DNA from: Rhodocyclaceae bacterium
GTDB taxonomy: Bacteria; Pseudomonadota; Gammaproteobacteria; Burkholderiales; Rhodocyclaceae
Assembly: GCA_028869135.1 (NCBI GenBank)
Contig: JAGWTC010000009.1
Coordinates: 29,597-93,596, forward strand
DNA length: 64,000 nt
Direction of reading: 5' to 3'
The notes beneath the pieces were generated by a model, which saw only the letters and a program-made list of their open reading frames with translations, was not told where the DNA came from and ran no database searches. This document shows, piece after piece, positions 47,375 to 57,138 of this stretch (positions are counted from its first letter, which is position 1; the number at the start of each line of letters is the position of its first letter). The translations under genes were made by a program, and so were the position numbers.

Positions 47375-48253
47375 TCAGACCTTGCGGATCGTGGCTTTGC
47401 CGAAGATGCCGTTCGGCCGCAGCGCCAGCGCCATGATGAGGAGGATCAGCCCCGGCGCTTCGCGCCAGCCGCTGCCGAGATAGAGGCTGGCGAGGTTCTC
47501 CAGCGCGCCGAGCACGAGGCCGACGAGCACCACGCCGAAGCCGGAGTTGAGGCCGGCGACCACCGCCACCGAGAAGGCCTTGAGGATGAGCATCATCGCC
47601 ATGGTCGGGCCGACCGTGGTGATGGGGGAGATCAGGATGCCGGCCAGCGCGGCGACCACGCCGGAGAGGCCGTACGACAGCATCACGGTCTGCGTCGCCG
47701 AGATGCCCATCAGCTCGGCCGCGTCGCGGTCGGCGGAGACGGCCTCGAAGGCCTTGCCGAGCAGGGTGCGGCGCTTGAACAGTTCGATCAGGCCCATGAT
47801 GCCGAACACGCCGATGGCGACCGAGACCTCGAGCCAGGTGAGGTCGACGCCGAAGACGCTGAATGAGTCGGAGGGAATCGGCGTGGGGAAGGGGCGGTCG
47901 TCGCGACCCCAGATGTTCTCGGCCAGCGAGAAGGCAAACAGGCCGAAGATGATGGTCAGCAGGATCCAGCCTTCGGACTTCTGTTCCAGCGCCAGTCGTA
48001 CCGCGGCGCGTTCGACCACGAGGCCGAGCAGGGCGCCGATGATTAGGCCGAGCGGAATCATCAGCCAGTACGGCACGCCCCAGTCGAGCAGCGTGAGGCT
48101 GCAGAAAGCCGAGAGCATGACCAGTTCGCCCTGGCCGAAGTTGATGCTCTTGCTGGTGGCGTAGGTGAGCTGGAAACCGTAGGCGACCAGCGCGTAGACG
48201 AGACCCATGAGGGCGCCGCTGACGCAGATTTGAAGAAGAATGGATGAATCCAT
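47375..48253 (-). CDS. livH: ABC transporter permease LivH
   Basis: 292 residues with about eight helices. GLVYALVAYGFQLTYATSKS and FGQGELVMLSAF are typical of LivH, and AVSADRDAAELMGI is the ATPase-coupling loop. It pairs with the LivM half of the next gene, 13 bases downstream. Confidence 0.93.
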   Translation of the reverse strand: MDSSILLQICVSGALMGLVYALVAYGFQLTYATSKSINFGQGELVMLSAFCSLTLLDWGVPYWLMIPLGLIIGALLGLVVERAAVRLALEQKSEGWILLTIIFGLFAFSLAENIWGRDDRPFPTPIPSDSFSVFGVDLTWLEVSVAIGVFGIMGLIELFKRRTLLGKAFEAVSADRDAAELMGISATQTVMLSYGLSGVVAALAGILISPITTVGPTMAMMLILKAFSVAVVAGLNSGFGVVLVGLVLGALENLASLYLGSGWREAPGLILLIMALALRPNGIFGKATIRKV

Positions 48254-48310
48254 GTGATTTTACGTCTTGTCAATTGAGCCGCCCGGCTGGACGGCTCTGG
48301 CTGAGGCGAA

Positions 48311-48332
48311 TCTCCCCGCCGAGGCGGGGAGA
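48311..48332. repeat. Hairpin between the binding-protein gene and livH
   Basis: TCTCCCCGCC and GGCGGGGAGA form a 10-bp perfect stem with a very short loop. Hairpins here often raise the amount of binding protein over the permeases by protecting the upstream mRNA. Confidence 0.6.
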
Positions 48333-48367
48333 AAGACCCGTGCAGCAGCACGGGCGGGCTTGCATCT

Positions 48368-49606
48368 TTACTTGCTCTTCTTGCCGCCGGCCGCCTTGGC
48401 CAGGCGAGCCTTGTCCTCGGCGTGGGCGAAGGTGACGCGTCCGTCCTTTATCATGCCCATGACGGTCTGGGCGCGGGTAAAGGCTTCGTGGGTATTTTCG
48501 TCGGTCGGGTTCCACTTGGAGAACGGCTTTTCCCAGGTGGCGATCACGCCGGCAACCGGGTCCTTCAGATCTTCCAGCGCGGCAACGACCTTCTTGTTGT
48601 CGGTGCTGCCGGCCTGCTTGACGGCGGCGGCGAAGATCAGCACGGCGTCGTAGCCCTGCGCGGCCGAGACCGGCGAAGGAATGCGCTTGACGTCGTAGTT
48701 GCGATGGTAGCTCTCGATGAAGGCCTTGGCCTTGGGCGTCACCGGCTCCTCGATGAAGGTCTGCGGCATCAGCGTGCCGTCGGCGTTCTTGCCGGCGTTG
48801 TCGATGTAGTTCGACATCGACAGCGTCCAGCCGCCGATCAGCGGCTCCTTCATGCCGATCTTGGCCTTGCCGTTGGCGACGGCGGCGAGCTCCGGGCCGA
48901 TGCCCCAGATCAGGATGGCTTGCGCGCCGGCCGACTTGGCGCGCAGCAGTTGCGCAGTCATGTCCTTGTCGCCGATGTTGAACTTCTCGGTAGCGACGAT
49001 CTGCAGCTTGTCGCCCTGCGCCTTGATTTGCGCCAGCAGGTCGTTGCGGCCCGACACCCCGTAGTTGGTGGCATCGTGCAGGATGGCGACCTTGGTGAAC
49101 TTGCGGGCCAACGCTTCCTCGACCACCATCGCGGCCTGAATGCCGTCATGCGCGGCAAAGCGGAAGATCGACAGTTGCGGCACCTTGGCATCGCGCCACT
49201 GGGTCATCGAGGCCGAACCGGCGGCCGGAGTGATGATCTTGGGGATGCCCTTTTCCTGCAGGAACTTGTCGCCGGCGATGACGACGCCGGTATTCACGCT
49301 GCCGATGACGCCGGCAAGATCGCTCATCGCCGCAAGCTCCTGGCCGATCAGCGCACCGCGCTCGTTCTTGGCTTCGTCGTCACGCTCGATGACTTCGATC
49401 TTCATCTTCTTGCCGCCGACGTCGAGACCGCCTGTGGCGTTGATTTCATTGATGGCCAGCTTGGCGCCGTCGCGCATAGAGGCGCCCATGGGGGCGGAGC
49501 CGCCCGAGAACGGGCCGGTAATGGCCAGCTTGATGCTGTCGGCAGCCCAGGCCGAAGTGCTGCCGAGGGCGGCGAACATCAGGGTGGCTAGCAGGGTTTT
49601 TTTCAT
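48368..49606 (-). CDS. livK: Branched-chain amino-acid-type ABC transporter, substrate-binding protein
   Basis: 412 residues from MKKTLLATL, which has GAGGAG before it; a signal peptide ends at STSAWA. The type I periplasmic-binding fold is seen in KLAITGPFSGGSAPMGASMRDGAKLAINEINATGG (split over residues 28-62) and GVIGSVNTGVVIAG. It is the first gene of the liv operon and would set substrate specificity, which cannot be read here. The IclR regulator ends 67 bases upstream. Confidence 0.92.
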   Translation of the reverse strand: MKKTLLATLMFAALGSTSAWAADSIKLAITGPFSGGSAPMGASMRDGAKLAINEINATGGLDVGGKKMKIEVIERDDEAKNERGALIGQELAAMSDLAGVIGSVNTGVVIAGDKFLQEKGIPKIITPAAGSASMTQWRDAKVPQLSIFRFAAHDGIQAAMVVEEALARKFTKVAILHDATNYGVSGRNDLLAQIKAQGDKLQIVATEKFNIGDKDMTAQLLRAKSAGAQAILIWGIGPELAAVANGKAKIGMKEPLIGGWTLSMSNYIDNAGKNADGTLMPQTFIEEPVTPKAKAFIESYHRNYDVKRIPSPVSAAQGYDAVLIFAAAVKQAGSTDNKKVVAALEDLKDPVAGVIATWEKPFSKWNPTDENTHEAFTRAQTVMGMIKDGRVTFAHAEDKARLAKAAGGKKSK

Positions 49607-49673
49607 GGCGACTCCTCTTGTGGTGATGAACAACAGCGGATGAAACGAAGGCGAAGGCAATTGCTATGAACGG

Positions 49674-50453
49674 CTACGAATGCGGCTTGAAACCTAGCGT
49701 AGCAGACAACTCGTCGGCAACCTGCCGCACGACGGGTTCCCAGCGCGCATCGTAGCGCTCGGCCGGGGCGGAGATGGAAAGTCCACCGACGATGACGCCG
49801 GTATCGTCGCGCACGGGCGCGGCGATGCAGCGCAGGCCGGTCTCGATTTCCTCGTTGTCGTGCGACACGCCTTCTTTCCTGATTCTTGACAGCTCGGCTT
49901 CGAGTGCCGTCAGCGTGGTGATCGACGCCGGCGTGTAGCGCGGCAGGCCGGTGCGCTCGGCATAGGCGCGCACGTCGCTGGCGCGCGCTTCGGCGAGATA
50001 GAGCTTGCCGACCGAGGTGACGTGCAGCGGCGCGCGCGCACCAATCAGATGCACGACCTTGACCGAGGAACGGCCGCTCGATGTGCGCTCGACGTAGATG
50101 ATCTCGTCGCCCTGCCGGGTGCCGAGATTGACGCTCTCGCCGATCTGCTTGTGCAGCTTCTGCATCAGCGGCATGGCCGCGTCACGGATGTTCAGGCGCG
50201 AGCGCACGACATTGCCAAGTTCGAGCAGGCGTATGCCGAGACGGTAAGTGCCGGGGTCGGCGCGCTCGACGAAGCCGCTATGCGCCATGGCGCCGAGAAT
50301 GCGGTGGGTGGTGGAGGGATGCAGGCCGGTTTCGGCGGCCAGTTGTTTGAGACTTACGGGATCCGGATGGCTGGCCAGGGCATCCAGAACGCTCATCATG
50401 CGTTCGATGACCTGAATGCCACTGCGTGTCTCGGCTGTTGCGGCTTGCGTCAC
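49674..50453 (-). CDS. IclR-family transcriptional regulator
   Basis: 259 residues from GTG 50453; TTG 50483 is an alternative start ten codons earlier. The N-terminal winged helix (about 20-80) has SLKQLAAETGLHPSTTHRILGAMAHSGFV. The C-terminal effector domain has GESVNLGTRQGDEIIYVER and GLRCIAAPVRDDTGVIVGGLSIS. IclR proteins sense small acids, often aromatic. Being just upstream of the liv operon in the same direction, it probably regulates it. Confidence 0.9.
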   Translation of the reverse strand: MTQAATAETRSGIQVIERMMSVLDALASHPDPVSLKQLAAETGLHPSTTHRILGAMAHSGFVERADPGTYRLGIRLLELGNVVRSRLNIRDAAMPLMQKLHKQIGESVNLGTRQGDEIIYVERTSSGRSSVKVVHLIGARAPLHVTSVGKLYLAEARASDVRAYAERTGLPRYTPASITTLTALEAELSRIRKEGVSHDNEEIETGLRCIAAPVRDDTGVIVGGLSISAPAERYDARWEPVVRQVADELSATLGFKPHS

Positions 50454-50583
50454 GTTACCGTCCACCAAAAGAATGGGTGGCAATTTATCACATCGTGAAA
50501 CCCGCTTCCTGACGGCTTCCCAACAAATCGGGTAGCAAGCGCGGGTACGCCGGTCGTGCCTCGGCTGAAGGGCGGCGGCGGTG

Positions 50584-51852
50584 TTACAGCAGGCGAAACG
50601 CCGCCATAGCCACCAGCGTTGGTGGCAGGGCCGCGATCAGCAGACCCAGCGGCTGGATCGCACCGTTGCCGAACTCCTCGCGCAGAATCGAAAATCCGGC
50701 CGGATTCGGCGCATTGGCGATCACGGTGAGCCCGCCGCCGGTCACGGCGCCGGCAACCAGCGCGTATTTGAACTCCGGCGACAGACCATCGACCAGCGAG
50801 CCGAGATAGGTCAGCGCCGCATTATCGGTGACGGCGGTCAGCGCCGTTGCGCCGAAATAGACCTGATCGGGGTTCATGGCCATCAGCAAAGGCTGCAACC
50901 ACCATTGCTGCTGGCCCCCGAGCACGACCAGCCCGGCCAGGAAGAAGGCGACGAGCAGGCCTTCGCGCAGGATCAGGCGGTCCTGATGGCGCTCGTAGGC
51001 ATGGGCAATACCGAGAAAGAACAGCAGCAGGCCCATGAACACCGGCGGATGATGGGCGAACACCACCACGCCCACGAGGAACAGCAGGTGGGTGAGAACG
51101 AGCGGGAAGGGGACGTGTGCGACGCTGCCTTCATGCGGCACTTTCAGCCCGCAAAGCTCGCGGCGGAACAGCAGGGTGACCAGCGTGGCATTGACCAGCA
51201 CCGCCAGCGCCGCCTTCCAGCCGAACTGCGTGAGCATGAAGGCGAGATCCCAGTGCCAGGTGTGCGCGACCATGAGCACGGGCGGTGCGGCGAAAGGCGT
51301 CAGGGTGCCGCCGATGGAAATATTGACGAAGAGCACGCCCAGCGTCGCGTACATGCAGCGGGCGGAAATGCCGGCCTTGTAGTAACGGTCACGCAGAATC
51401 AGCGCCGCCAGCGTCATGGCTGCCGGCTCGGTGATGAAGGAGCCCAGGAGCGGCACCAGCGACAGCACCGTGAAGCAGTAGGCGGTATTGCGCGGCCCAG
51501 GCACGAGGCGCGCGGTGAGACGCACGCAGGTCTTGGCGAACTCGATGACCGGCCGGGTCCCGGCCACTACCATGATGGCGAAGACAAACAGCGGTTCGGT
51601 GAAGTTGCGCGAGTCGAGATAGGCGGTGGCCTTGTCGCGGCCCTCGCTCACGAACATGAACATCATCAGCACCAGCGCCCAGAAACCAAACACGACTTCG
51701 ACCTCGCCGAGCAGATGCCAGATGCCGGCATGGCGCGTGTGCTTGTGCGCGAGATTCTCGAACAGCTTGGTGGAGAAGGTGTGCAGGATCGCGATGGCGA
51801 AAAGGATAGCGCCGACGATTTGCGTCGAGCTCGGGGAGAGGCCGGCTTCCAC
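50584..51852 (-). CDS. Putative Na+/H+ antiporter (Na_H_antiport_3 type)
   Basis: 422 residues with about ten to twelve helices. The start is GTG, two bases after the stop of the OmpA-like gene. Conserved blocks are FITEPAAMTLAALILRDRYY, NISIGGTLTPFAAPPVLMVA and ALTAVTDNAALTYLGSLVDG, all near charged or polar residues within helices, as in ion transporters. Ion specificity is inferred from the family only. Confidence 0.82.
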   Translation of the reverse strand: MEAGLSPSSTQIVGAILFAIAILHTFSTKLFENLAHKHTRHAGIWHLLGEVEVVFGFWALVLMMFMFVSEGRDKATAYLDSRNFTEPLFVFAIMVVAGTRPVIEFAKTCVRLTARLVPGPRNTAYCFTVLSLVPLLGSFITEPAAMTLAALILRDRYYKAGISARCMYATLGVLFVNISIGGTLTPFAAPPVLMVAHTWHWDLAFMLTQFGWKAALAVLVNATLVTLLFRRELCGLKVPHEGSVAHVPFPLVLTHLLFLVGVVVFAHHPPVFMGLLLFFLGIAHAYERHQDRLILREGLLVAFFLAGLVVLGGQQQWWLQPLLMAMNPDQVYFGATALTAVTDNAALTYLGSLVDGLSPEFKYALVAGAVTGGGLTVIANAPNPAGFSILREEFGNGAIQPLGLLIAALPPTLVAMAAFRLL

Positions 51853-51854
51853 GC

Positions 51855-52364
51855 TCAGTCTTGCAGCAGGACGATATCCACGCGGCGCAGTTTCTTCAGG
51901 CAGGCGCCGGTGCAGCGTCTGGAGGGTTTCTCGTGGAGACGGGCGATGCTGCGGATCTGGGTCGAGCGGGCGCCGCGCTTGATCAAGGCCTGGCTGACCG
52001 CCTGCGTGCAGCGGCCGGCGACGGCGACGGCAAACTCGACGCTGCCGACATCCTCGGTATGGCCGACCAACAGTACATTGACGTCAGGATTGGCCTTGAG
52101 TTTGGCAGCGATGTCGTCGAGCATGGGGCCGGCTGTGGCCGGCAGCTCGGCCGAGCCGGGCTTGAAAACGACCTGCGGACCGTCAAATTCGGGTTCGGGC
52201 TTTTCAGCCGTGCCGGAGGGCGCCGCGCGTAGCGTCGGGGCCTGGCGCGACCGGACCGTATCATCGGCGTCCGCCTGCGGGGCGGGGGGAGTCGTGGCGC
52301 AAGCCTGCAGCAACAAGGCAAGCGCAAGGACGCGAAGGTTAGGGGCTGACAGCATCGCCGACAT
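51855..52364 (-). CDS. OmpA-like lipoprotein
   Basis: 169 residues from an ATG preceded by AAGGA; an ATG three codons later is an alternative. The lipobox is LALLLQAC. After a proline/alanine-rich linker, about residues 62-165 form an OmpA-type domain: VVFKPGSAELPATAGPMLDDIA and VLLVGHTEDVGSVEFAVAVA. The usual peptidoglycan-binding residues Asp and Arg are altered: GHTED instead of GHTDS, and the later R/Q-V region is degenerate with CTGAC. It may still tether to the wall. Operon with the antiporter. Confidence 0.75.
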   Translation of the reverse strand: MSAMLSAPNLRVLALALLLQACATTPPAPQADADDTVRSRQAPTLRAAPSGTAEKPEPEFDGPQVVFKPGSAELPATAGPMLDDIAAKLKANPDVNVLLVGHTEDVGSVEFAVAVAGRCTQAVSQALIKRGARSTQIRSIARLHEKPSRRCTGACLKKLRRVDIVLLQD

Positions 52365-52529
52365 TTCCTTGGCTCTGGACAAGACGGGCCATATTCTACC
52401 GGCTCTCTGCGCATGCCTGCTGTTTGAATGGCCCAAACCGGGAATTTCCCATGGAGACCTGGGCTCCGGGCTGATAAAATGGAAGAGGTCCAAGCCGGGC
52501 TTCCAATAACTACCCCGAATTAGTCGCGA

Positions 52530-53783
52530 ATGCGCCTGTTTGCACTCGGCATCAATCACCATACCGCGCCGCTGGCCGTGCGCGAGCAGATCGCTTTTGA
52601 CGTGGCGAGGCTGCCGGCCGCGTTGAACGACCTGCTGCGCGGGCAGCACGCCCGCGAGGCGGCGATCCTGTCGACCTGCAACCGGACCGAGCTGTATTTC
52701 AGCGCCGAGACGCCCGATCCGGCCGTCGACTGGCTGGTCAAGTACCATGCACTGGCGGACAAGAATATCCAGCCGTATCTCTATACCTATCCCGAGCGCA
52801 ATGCCGTACGCCACATGTTCCGTGTCGCCTCGGGGCTGGATTCGATGGTGCTCGGCGAACCGCAGATCCTCGGCCAGATGAAGCAGGCCGCGCGCGCCGC
52901 CGAAGAGGCCGGAACGCTGGGCACCACGCTGAACCGCCTGTTCCAGCGCACCTTTGCCGTGGCCAAGGAGGTCCGCTCGACCACCGCCATCGGCGCGAAC
53001 ATCGTGTCCATGGCTGCGGCGGCCGTCCATCTGTCGGCGCGTATCTTCGACGACCTGCAGAAGCAGGCGGTGCTCTTCATCGGCGCCGGCGAGATGATCG
53101 AGCTGTGCGCCAGCCACTTCGGCGGCCAGAAACCGCGCCGCATTACCGTCGCCAACCGCACGCTCGATCGCGCCGGTGCGCTGGCGGCGCAGTATGGCGG
53201 CGACGCGATGCGCCTCGACGACATTGCCTCGCGGCTGCATGAATACGACATCGTCGTGTCCTGCACCGGCAGTCCCTTGCCCGTGCTCGGCCTGGGGACG
53301 GTTGAGAGCGCGCTGAAGCAGCGCCGCCGCCGCCCCATGGTCATGGTCGATCTGGCTGTGCCGCGCGACATTGAGGCCGAAGTCGGCCGGCTCGACGACG
53401 TGTTTCTTTATACGCTCGACGATCTGGGCCAGATCGTTGAAACCGGGCTTGAATCTCGCCAGGCGGCGGTCATCGAAGCCGAAACCATCATCGACACGCG
53501 CGTCGACGGCTTTCTGCACTGGATGAGCGGGCGCGAGGTGGTTCCGACCATACGCGCATTGCGCGATACGGCCGAGGCTGCCCGTCAGGCCGAGCTGGAG
53601 CACGCCATGCGCGCCTTGGCGCGCGGCGACGATCCGGCCGCAGTGCTGGAAATGCTCTCGCACGGACTGTCCAACAAGCTGCTGCACGCGCCGACCCAGG
53701 CGCTGAATCAATCCGCCGGCGCCGATCGCGCGGAACTGGCGCGCACCGTCGCCCGCCTCTACAACCTGCCGTCCGACCATTAG
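52530..53783 (+). CDS. hemA: Glutamyl-tRNA reductase
   Basis: 417 residues. The catalytic Cys is in [11 protein letters not shown] (about residue 50), [17 protein letters not shown] is conserved, and the NADPH site is [10 protein letters not shown]. It makes glutamate-1-semialdehyde, the first step of C5 tetrapyrrole synthesis, in the cytoplasm. The start matches the family ([15 protein letters not shown]). A TAAAAT at 52475 could be its -10. prfA follows, the common hemA-prfA-prmC order. Confidence 0.96.
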   Translation: MRLFALGINHHTAPLAVREQIAFDVARLPAALNDLLRGQHAREAAILSTCNRTELYFSAETPDPAVDWLVKYHALADKNIQPYLYTYPERNAVRHMFRVASGLDSMVLGEPQILGQMKQAARAAEEAGTLGTTLNRLFQRTFAVAKEVRSTTAIGANIVSMAAAAVHLSARIFDDLQKQAVLFIGAGEMIELCASHFGGQKPRRITVANRTLDRAGALAAQYGGDAMRLDDIASRLHEYDIVVSCTGSPLPVLGLGTVESALKQRRRRPMVMVDLAVPRDIEAEVGRLDDVFLYTLDDLGQIVETGLESRQAAVIEAETIIDTRVDGFLHWMSGREVVPTIRALRDTAEAARQAELEHAMRALARGDDPAAVLEMLSHGLSNKLLHAPTQALNQSAGADRAELARTVARLYNLPSDH

Positions 53784-53858
53784 GGGCGCTGTCAGCGCCC
53801 CCCGCCGTTCGGGCCGAGCCTGCAGAAGCCCGTGTCTCCCCCCCTTGTTTATTGATGT

Positions 53859-53890
53859 GTCGCCCTTCGACAGGCTCAGGGCGAACGGAT
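53859..53890. repeat. Dispersed REP-like palindrome
   Basis: CGCCCT (53861) and AGGGCG (53878) flank TCGACAGGCTC. Its six-frame translations ([25 protein letters not shown]) are the well-known spurious peptides of a repeat widespread in Proteobacteria. It lies in the hemA-prfA gap. Confidence 0.75.
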
Positions 53891-53898
53891 CGTTTTTG

Positions 53899-54981
53899 AT
53901 GAAATCCAGCATCCGCGAAAAACTCGAAAATCTCAGCGAGCGTCTTGTCGAGCTTGATCGCCTGCTCGCCAGCGAGGGCGCGACCGCCAACATGGACAAC
54001 TACCGCAAGCTCACCCGCGAGCATGCGGACATCGGTCCGGTGGCGGTCCTGTATGCGCAGTGGGCCCAGGCTGAAAAGGACCTGGCCTCGGCCCAGGAGA
54101 TGCTGTCCGACCCCGACATGAAGGAGTTCGCGACCGAGGAAATCGAGACCGCCAAGTCGACAATGGAGCGGCTCGAAGGCGAGCTGCAAATCGCCTTGCT
54201 GCCCAAGGATCCCAACGACGAGAAGAATCTCTTCCTCGAAATCCGCGCCGGCACCGGCGGCGACGAATCGGCCATCTTCGCCGGCAACCTCTTCCGCATG
54301 TACACGCGTTACGCCGAACGTCAGCGCTGGCAGGTCGAGATTATTTCGGCCAGCGAGTCCGAGCTCGGTGGTTATCGCGAGGTGATCGCCCGCGTGGTCG
54401 GCAATGGCGCGTATTCGAAACTCAAGTTCGAGTCGGGCGGCCATCGCGTGCAGCGCGTGCCGGAAACCGAGTCTCAGGGCCGCATCCACACTTCGGCCTG
54501 CACGGTCGCCGTGATGCCGGAAGCGGATGAGCTCCAGGAAATCACCATCAATCCGGCCGACCTGCGCATCGACACCTATCGCGCATCGGGCGCCGGCGGC
54601 CAGCACATCAACAAGACCGACTCGGCCGTGCGCATCACGCACATTCCGACCGGCATTGTCGTTGAATGCCAGGACGACCGCTCGCAACACCGCAACAAGG
54701 CGCAGGCCATGAGCGTGCTGGCGGCCCGCATCAACGATGCGCAACAGCGCGCGCAGCAGCAGCAGATTGCCTCGACGCGAAAATCGCTGGTGGGCAGCGG
54801 CGACCGCTCCGAGCGCATCCGCACCTACAACTTCCCGCAGGGCCGCGTCACCGATCACCGCATCAACCTGACGCTGTACAAGATCGACATGATCATGGAC
54901 GGCGACCTCGACGACATCATCAATGCGCTGACCGCCGAGCACCAGGCCGATCAGCTCGCGGCGCTGTCGGAAACCCAGTGA
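53899..54981 (+). CDS. prfA: Peptide chain release factor 1
   Basis: 360 residues from [10 protein letters not shown], the same length as E. coli RF1; a longer start would read through the repeat upstream. The GGQ peptidyl-hydrolysis motif is in [16 protein letters not shown]. It recognises UAA and UAG codons in the ribosome. The GTG of prmC overlaps its stop, and PrmC methylates the GGQ glutamine, so the pair is functionally linked. Confidence 0.97.
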   Translation: MKSSIREKLENLSERLVELDRLLASEGATANMDNYRKLTREHADIGPVAVLYAQWAQAEKDLASAQEMLSDPDMKEFATEEIETAKSTMERLEGELQIALLPKDPNDEKNLFLEIRAGTGGDESAIFAGNLFRMYTRYAERQRWQVEIISASESELGGYREVIARVVGNGAYSKLKFESGGHRVQRVPETESQGRIHTSACTVAVMPEADELQEITINPADLRIDTYRASGAGGQHINKTDSAVRITHIPTGIVVECQDDRSQHRNKAQAMSVLAARINDAQQRAQQQQIASTRKSLVGSGDRSERIRTYNFPQGRVTDHRINLTLYKIDMIMDGDLDDIINALTAEHQADQLAALSETQ

Positions 54982-55865
54982 CGACGTCAGGGACAACGAT
55001 TGCCGCTGCACTGAAGGCTGCACGCAGCCGTATTCCTGCGGCGGAAGCGAGCCTGCTGCTGGCCGAGGCCGGCGGCTACAGCCGCGCCTGGCTGATTGCG
55101 CATGACGACGATGTTTTGCCCGACGCGGTGAGTCAGCGTTTCGACGACTGGCTTGCCCGTCGCGAGCGCGGCGAGCCCGTCGCCTACATCCTCGGCTGGC
55201 GCGAGTTTTACGGCCATCGCTTTGCGGTGGCGCCGGGCGTGCTGATTCCGCGGCCTGAAACCGAATTGCTGGTCGAGCAGGGGCTGGCGGCTATTGTTTC
55301 GCTATCGACCCCACGCATACTTGATCTGGGCACGGGTAGCGGCTGCATCGCCGTTTCATTGGCGCTGGCTCGGCCCGACGCCCGCGTCTGGGCCGTCGAT
55401 TTCTCGGCTGAAGCCCTGGCGATCGCGACCGCCAATGCCGAACGACTCGGGGCCAAAGTCGAATTTGTGCGTTCGGACTGGGCGGCGAGCCTGTCCGTGC
55501 GCGACTTCGATCTCATCGTCAGCAATCCGCCCTATATTGCGCCGGACGACGCCCATCTGACGCAGGGCGATCTGCGTTTCGAGCCGCGCACGGCGCTGGC
55601 GGCGGCCGATGCGGGCCTGGCCGACTTGCGCCATATTGTTGCCGTGGCCGAGGATTTGCTGGCGCCCGGCGGCATGCTGCTCTGCGAACATGGCTACGAT
55701 CAGGCCGGCTCTATGCAGGAAGTGATTGTCGGGAAAGGATTTTCTCCGGTCAGGTACTGCGACCTGGCCGGCATCGTGCGGGTTTCTGGCGGGAGAATGG
55801 CCGAGGCTCAGCCGCCCGGCCCGCGCAGGGAAACAGGCGCCGCGAAAAACAGCCTTGGTACTTGA
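54978..55865 (+). CDS. prmC: Peptide chain release factor N5-glutamine methyltransferase
   Basis: 295 residues from a GTG overlapping the prfA stop (GTGA). The SAM-binding motif is [17 protein letters not shown] and the catalytic NPPY is in [29 protein letters not shown] and [12 protein letters not shown] are typical of PrmC. It methylates Gln of the GGQ motif of RF1 and RF2. The tail of about 25 residues after GGRM is unusually long and low-complexity. Confidence 0.95.
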   Translation: MTTSGTTIAAALKAARSRIPAAEASLLLAEAGGYSRAWLIAHDDDVLPDAVSQRFDDWLARRERGEPVAYILGWREFYGHRFAVAPGVLIPRPETELLVEQGLAAIVSLSTPRILDLGTGSGCIAVSLALARPDARVWAVDFSAEALAIATANAERLGAKVEFVRSDWAASLSVRDFDLIVSNPPYIAPDDAHLTQGDLRFEPRTALAAADAGLADLRHIVAVAEDLLAPGGMLLCEHGYDQAGSMQEVIVGKGFSPVRYCDLAGIVRVSGGRMAEAQPPGPRRETGAAKNSLGT

Positions 55866-55891
55866 CTTGCAAAGGAAACCTGCCCTAGAAT
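55862..55891 (+). promoter_or_regulatory. rplM-rpsI promoter
   Basis: TTGACT (55862-55867), 18-base spacer, TAGAAT (55886-55891); it overlaps the prmC stop codon. The leader to rplM is about 120 bases. Confidence 0.65.
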
Positions 55892-55919
55892 GTCCGGCTT
55901 TCCACTGCTCCAACACGTG

Positions 55920-55945
55920 CAGCACGCCAGCCAACGGGCGTGCTG
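55920..55945 (+). promoter_or_regulatory. Hairpin in the rplM leader
   Basis: CAGCACGCC (55920-55928) and GGCGTGCTG (55937-55945) form a 9-bp stem with an eight-base loop. Such leader structures can bind L13 for feedback control; that role is inferred. Confidence 0.5.
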
Positions 55946-56017
55946 TCATTGAATTCCAAGGGAAGTTGTAAAAAACGCCCGAGGAAATTCCAACGAATTT
56001 ACATAGCAGAGTCGTAT

Positions 56018-56446
56018 ATGAAAACCTTTTCCGCCAAGCCGCATGAAGTCAAGCGCGACTGGTTCGTCGTCGATGCGACCGACCTCGTGCTCGGCCGTCT
56101 GGCTTCCCAGATCGCCCTGCGCCTGCGTGGCAAGCACAAGCCCGAGTACACCCCGCACGTTGATACCGGTGACTACATCGTTGTGGTCAATGTCGACAAG
56201 CTGCGCGTGACCGGCAACAAGGCACAAGCCAAGAAGTACTTCAGCCACACCGGTTTCCCCGGCGGCATCAACGAAACCAACTTCACCAAGCTGCAACAAC
56301 GCTTCCCCGAGCGCGTGCTCGAGAAGGCCGTCAAGGGCATGCTGCCCAAGGGCCCGCTCGGCTACGCCATGCTCAAGAAGATGAAGTGCTACACCGGTAC
56401 CGATCACCCGCATACCGCCCAGCAACCCAAGGCGCTGGTCGTTTAA
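56018..56446 (+). CDS. rplM: 50S ribosomal protein L13
   Basis: 142 residues, identical in length to E. coli L13. It starts [20 protein letters not shown] and contains the signature [20 protein letters not shown]. It is an early 23S-binding assembly protein. rpsI follows after 11 bases in the usual rplM-rpsI operon. The ribosome site is weak, which may favour control by the leader. Confidence 0.99.
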   Translation: MKTFSAKPHEVKRDWFVVDATDLVLGRLASQIALRLRGKHKPEYTPHVDTGDYIVVVNVDKLRVTGNKAQAKKYFSHTGFPGGINETNFTKLQQRFPERVLEKAVKGMLPKGPLGYAMLKKMKCYTGTDHPHTAQQPKALVV

Positions 56447-56457
56447 GGAACTGAATA

Positions 56458-56853
56458 ATGGCAACTCCTAACTACTACTACGGCACCGGTCGTCGCAAGA
56501 CCTCCGTCGCTCGCGTGTTCCTGAAGGCTGGTTCCGGCAAGATCGTCGTGAACGGCAAGCCCCTGGACGAGTTTTTCTCGCGTGAAACCGGCCGCATGGT
56601 CGTGCGTCAGCCGCTGGAACTGACTGAACACAGCACCACCTTCGACATCATGGTCAATGTCCATGGTGGCGGCGAATCCGGTCAAGCCGGCGCTGTCCGC
56701 CACGGCATCACCCGTGCTCTGATCGAGTACAACGGTGAACTGAAGTCGGCACTGTCGCACGCTGGTTTCGTGACCCGTGATGCTCGTGAAGTCGAACGTA
56801 AGAAGGTCGGCTTCCACAAGGCACGTCGTCGCAAGCAATTCTCGAAGCGCTAA
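56458..56853 (+). CDS. rpsI: 30S ribosomal protein S9
   Basis: 131 residues with the S9 signature [20 protein letters not shown] and the basic C-terminus [11 protein letters not shown] that reaches the P-site tRNA. Second gene of the rplM-rpsI operon, followed by a terminator. Confidence 0.99.
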   Translation: MATPNYYYGTGRRKTSVARVFLKAGSGKIVVNGKPLDEFFSRETGRMVVRQPLELTEHSTTFDIMVNVHGGGESGQAGAVRHGITRALIEYNGELKSALSHAGFVTRDAREVERKKVGFHKARRRKQFSKR

Positions 56854-56870
56854 TCGCGCTTCTCGAATCC

Positions 56871-56898
56871 AAAAAAGCCGCCTTCGGGCGGCTTTTTT
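56871..56898 (+). terminator. Terminator after rpsI
   Basis: AAAAAAGCCGCC, TTCG loop, GGCGGCTTTTTT: 12-bp perfect stem with T-run. Confidence 0.95.
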
Positions 56899-57138
56899 GT
56901 TTCTCGGGGTGACGAACCCCTTCCGGGGCTCGCTTAGTACAGCTCGCCCGTTCAGTCGGCGCAAAGCGGTGCTTTGCGAAATCCCGACATCACCCCCGAA
57001 GGGAAGGGGCGATTATGGTTCTGCCCTGCGGGCTTCCATATGGGTGCAACAGCACTCTTCGTTGTTCGCGATTGTGTGGCACCGGCGGGCGCGGAAGTGG
57101 CGTCTGCTACTATCTGCTTTCTGCAATTGGAGTTGATG

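Noticed and set aside
52365..53999. Extension of the OmpA-like lipoprotein frame across hemA on the opposite strand
   Set aside because: The lipoprotein signal starts at 52364; the rest is antisense to hemA and contains the REP-like peptides.
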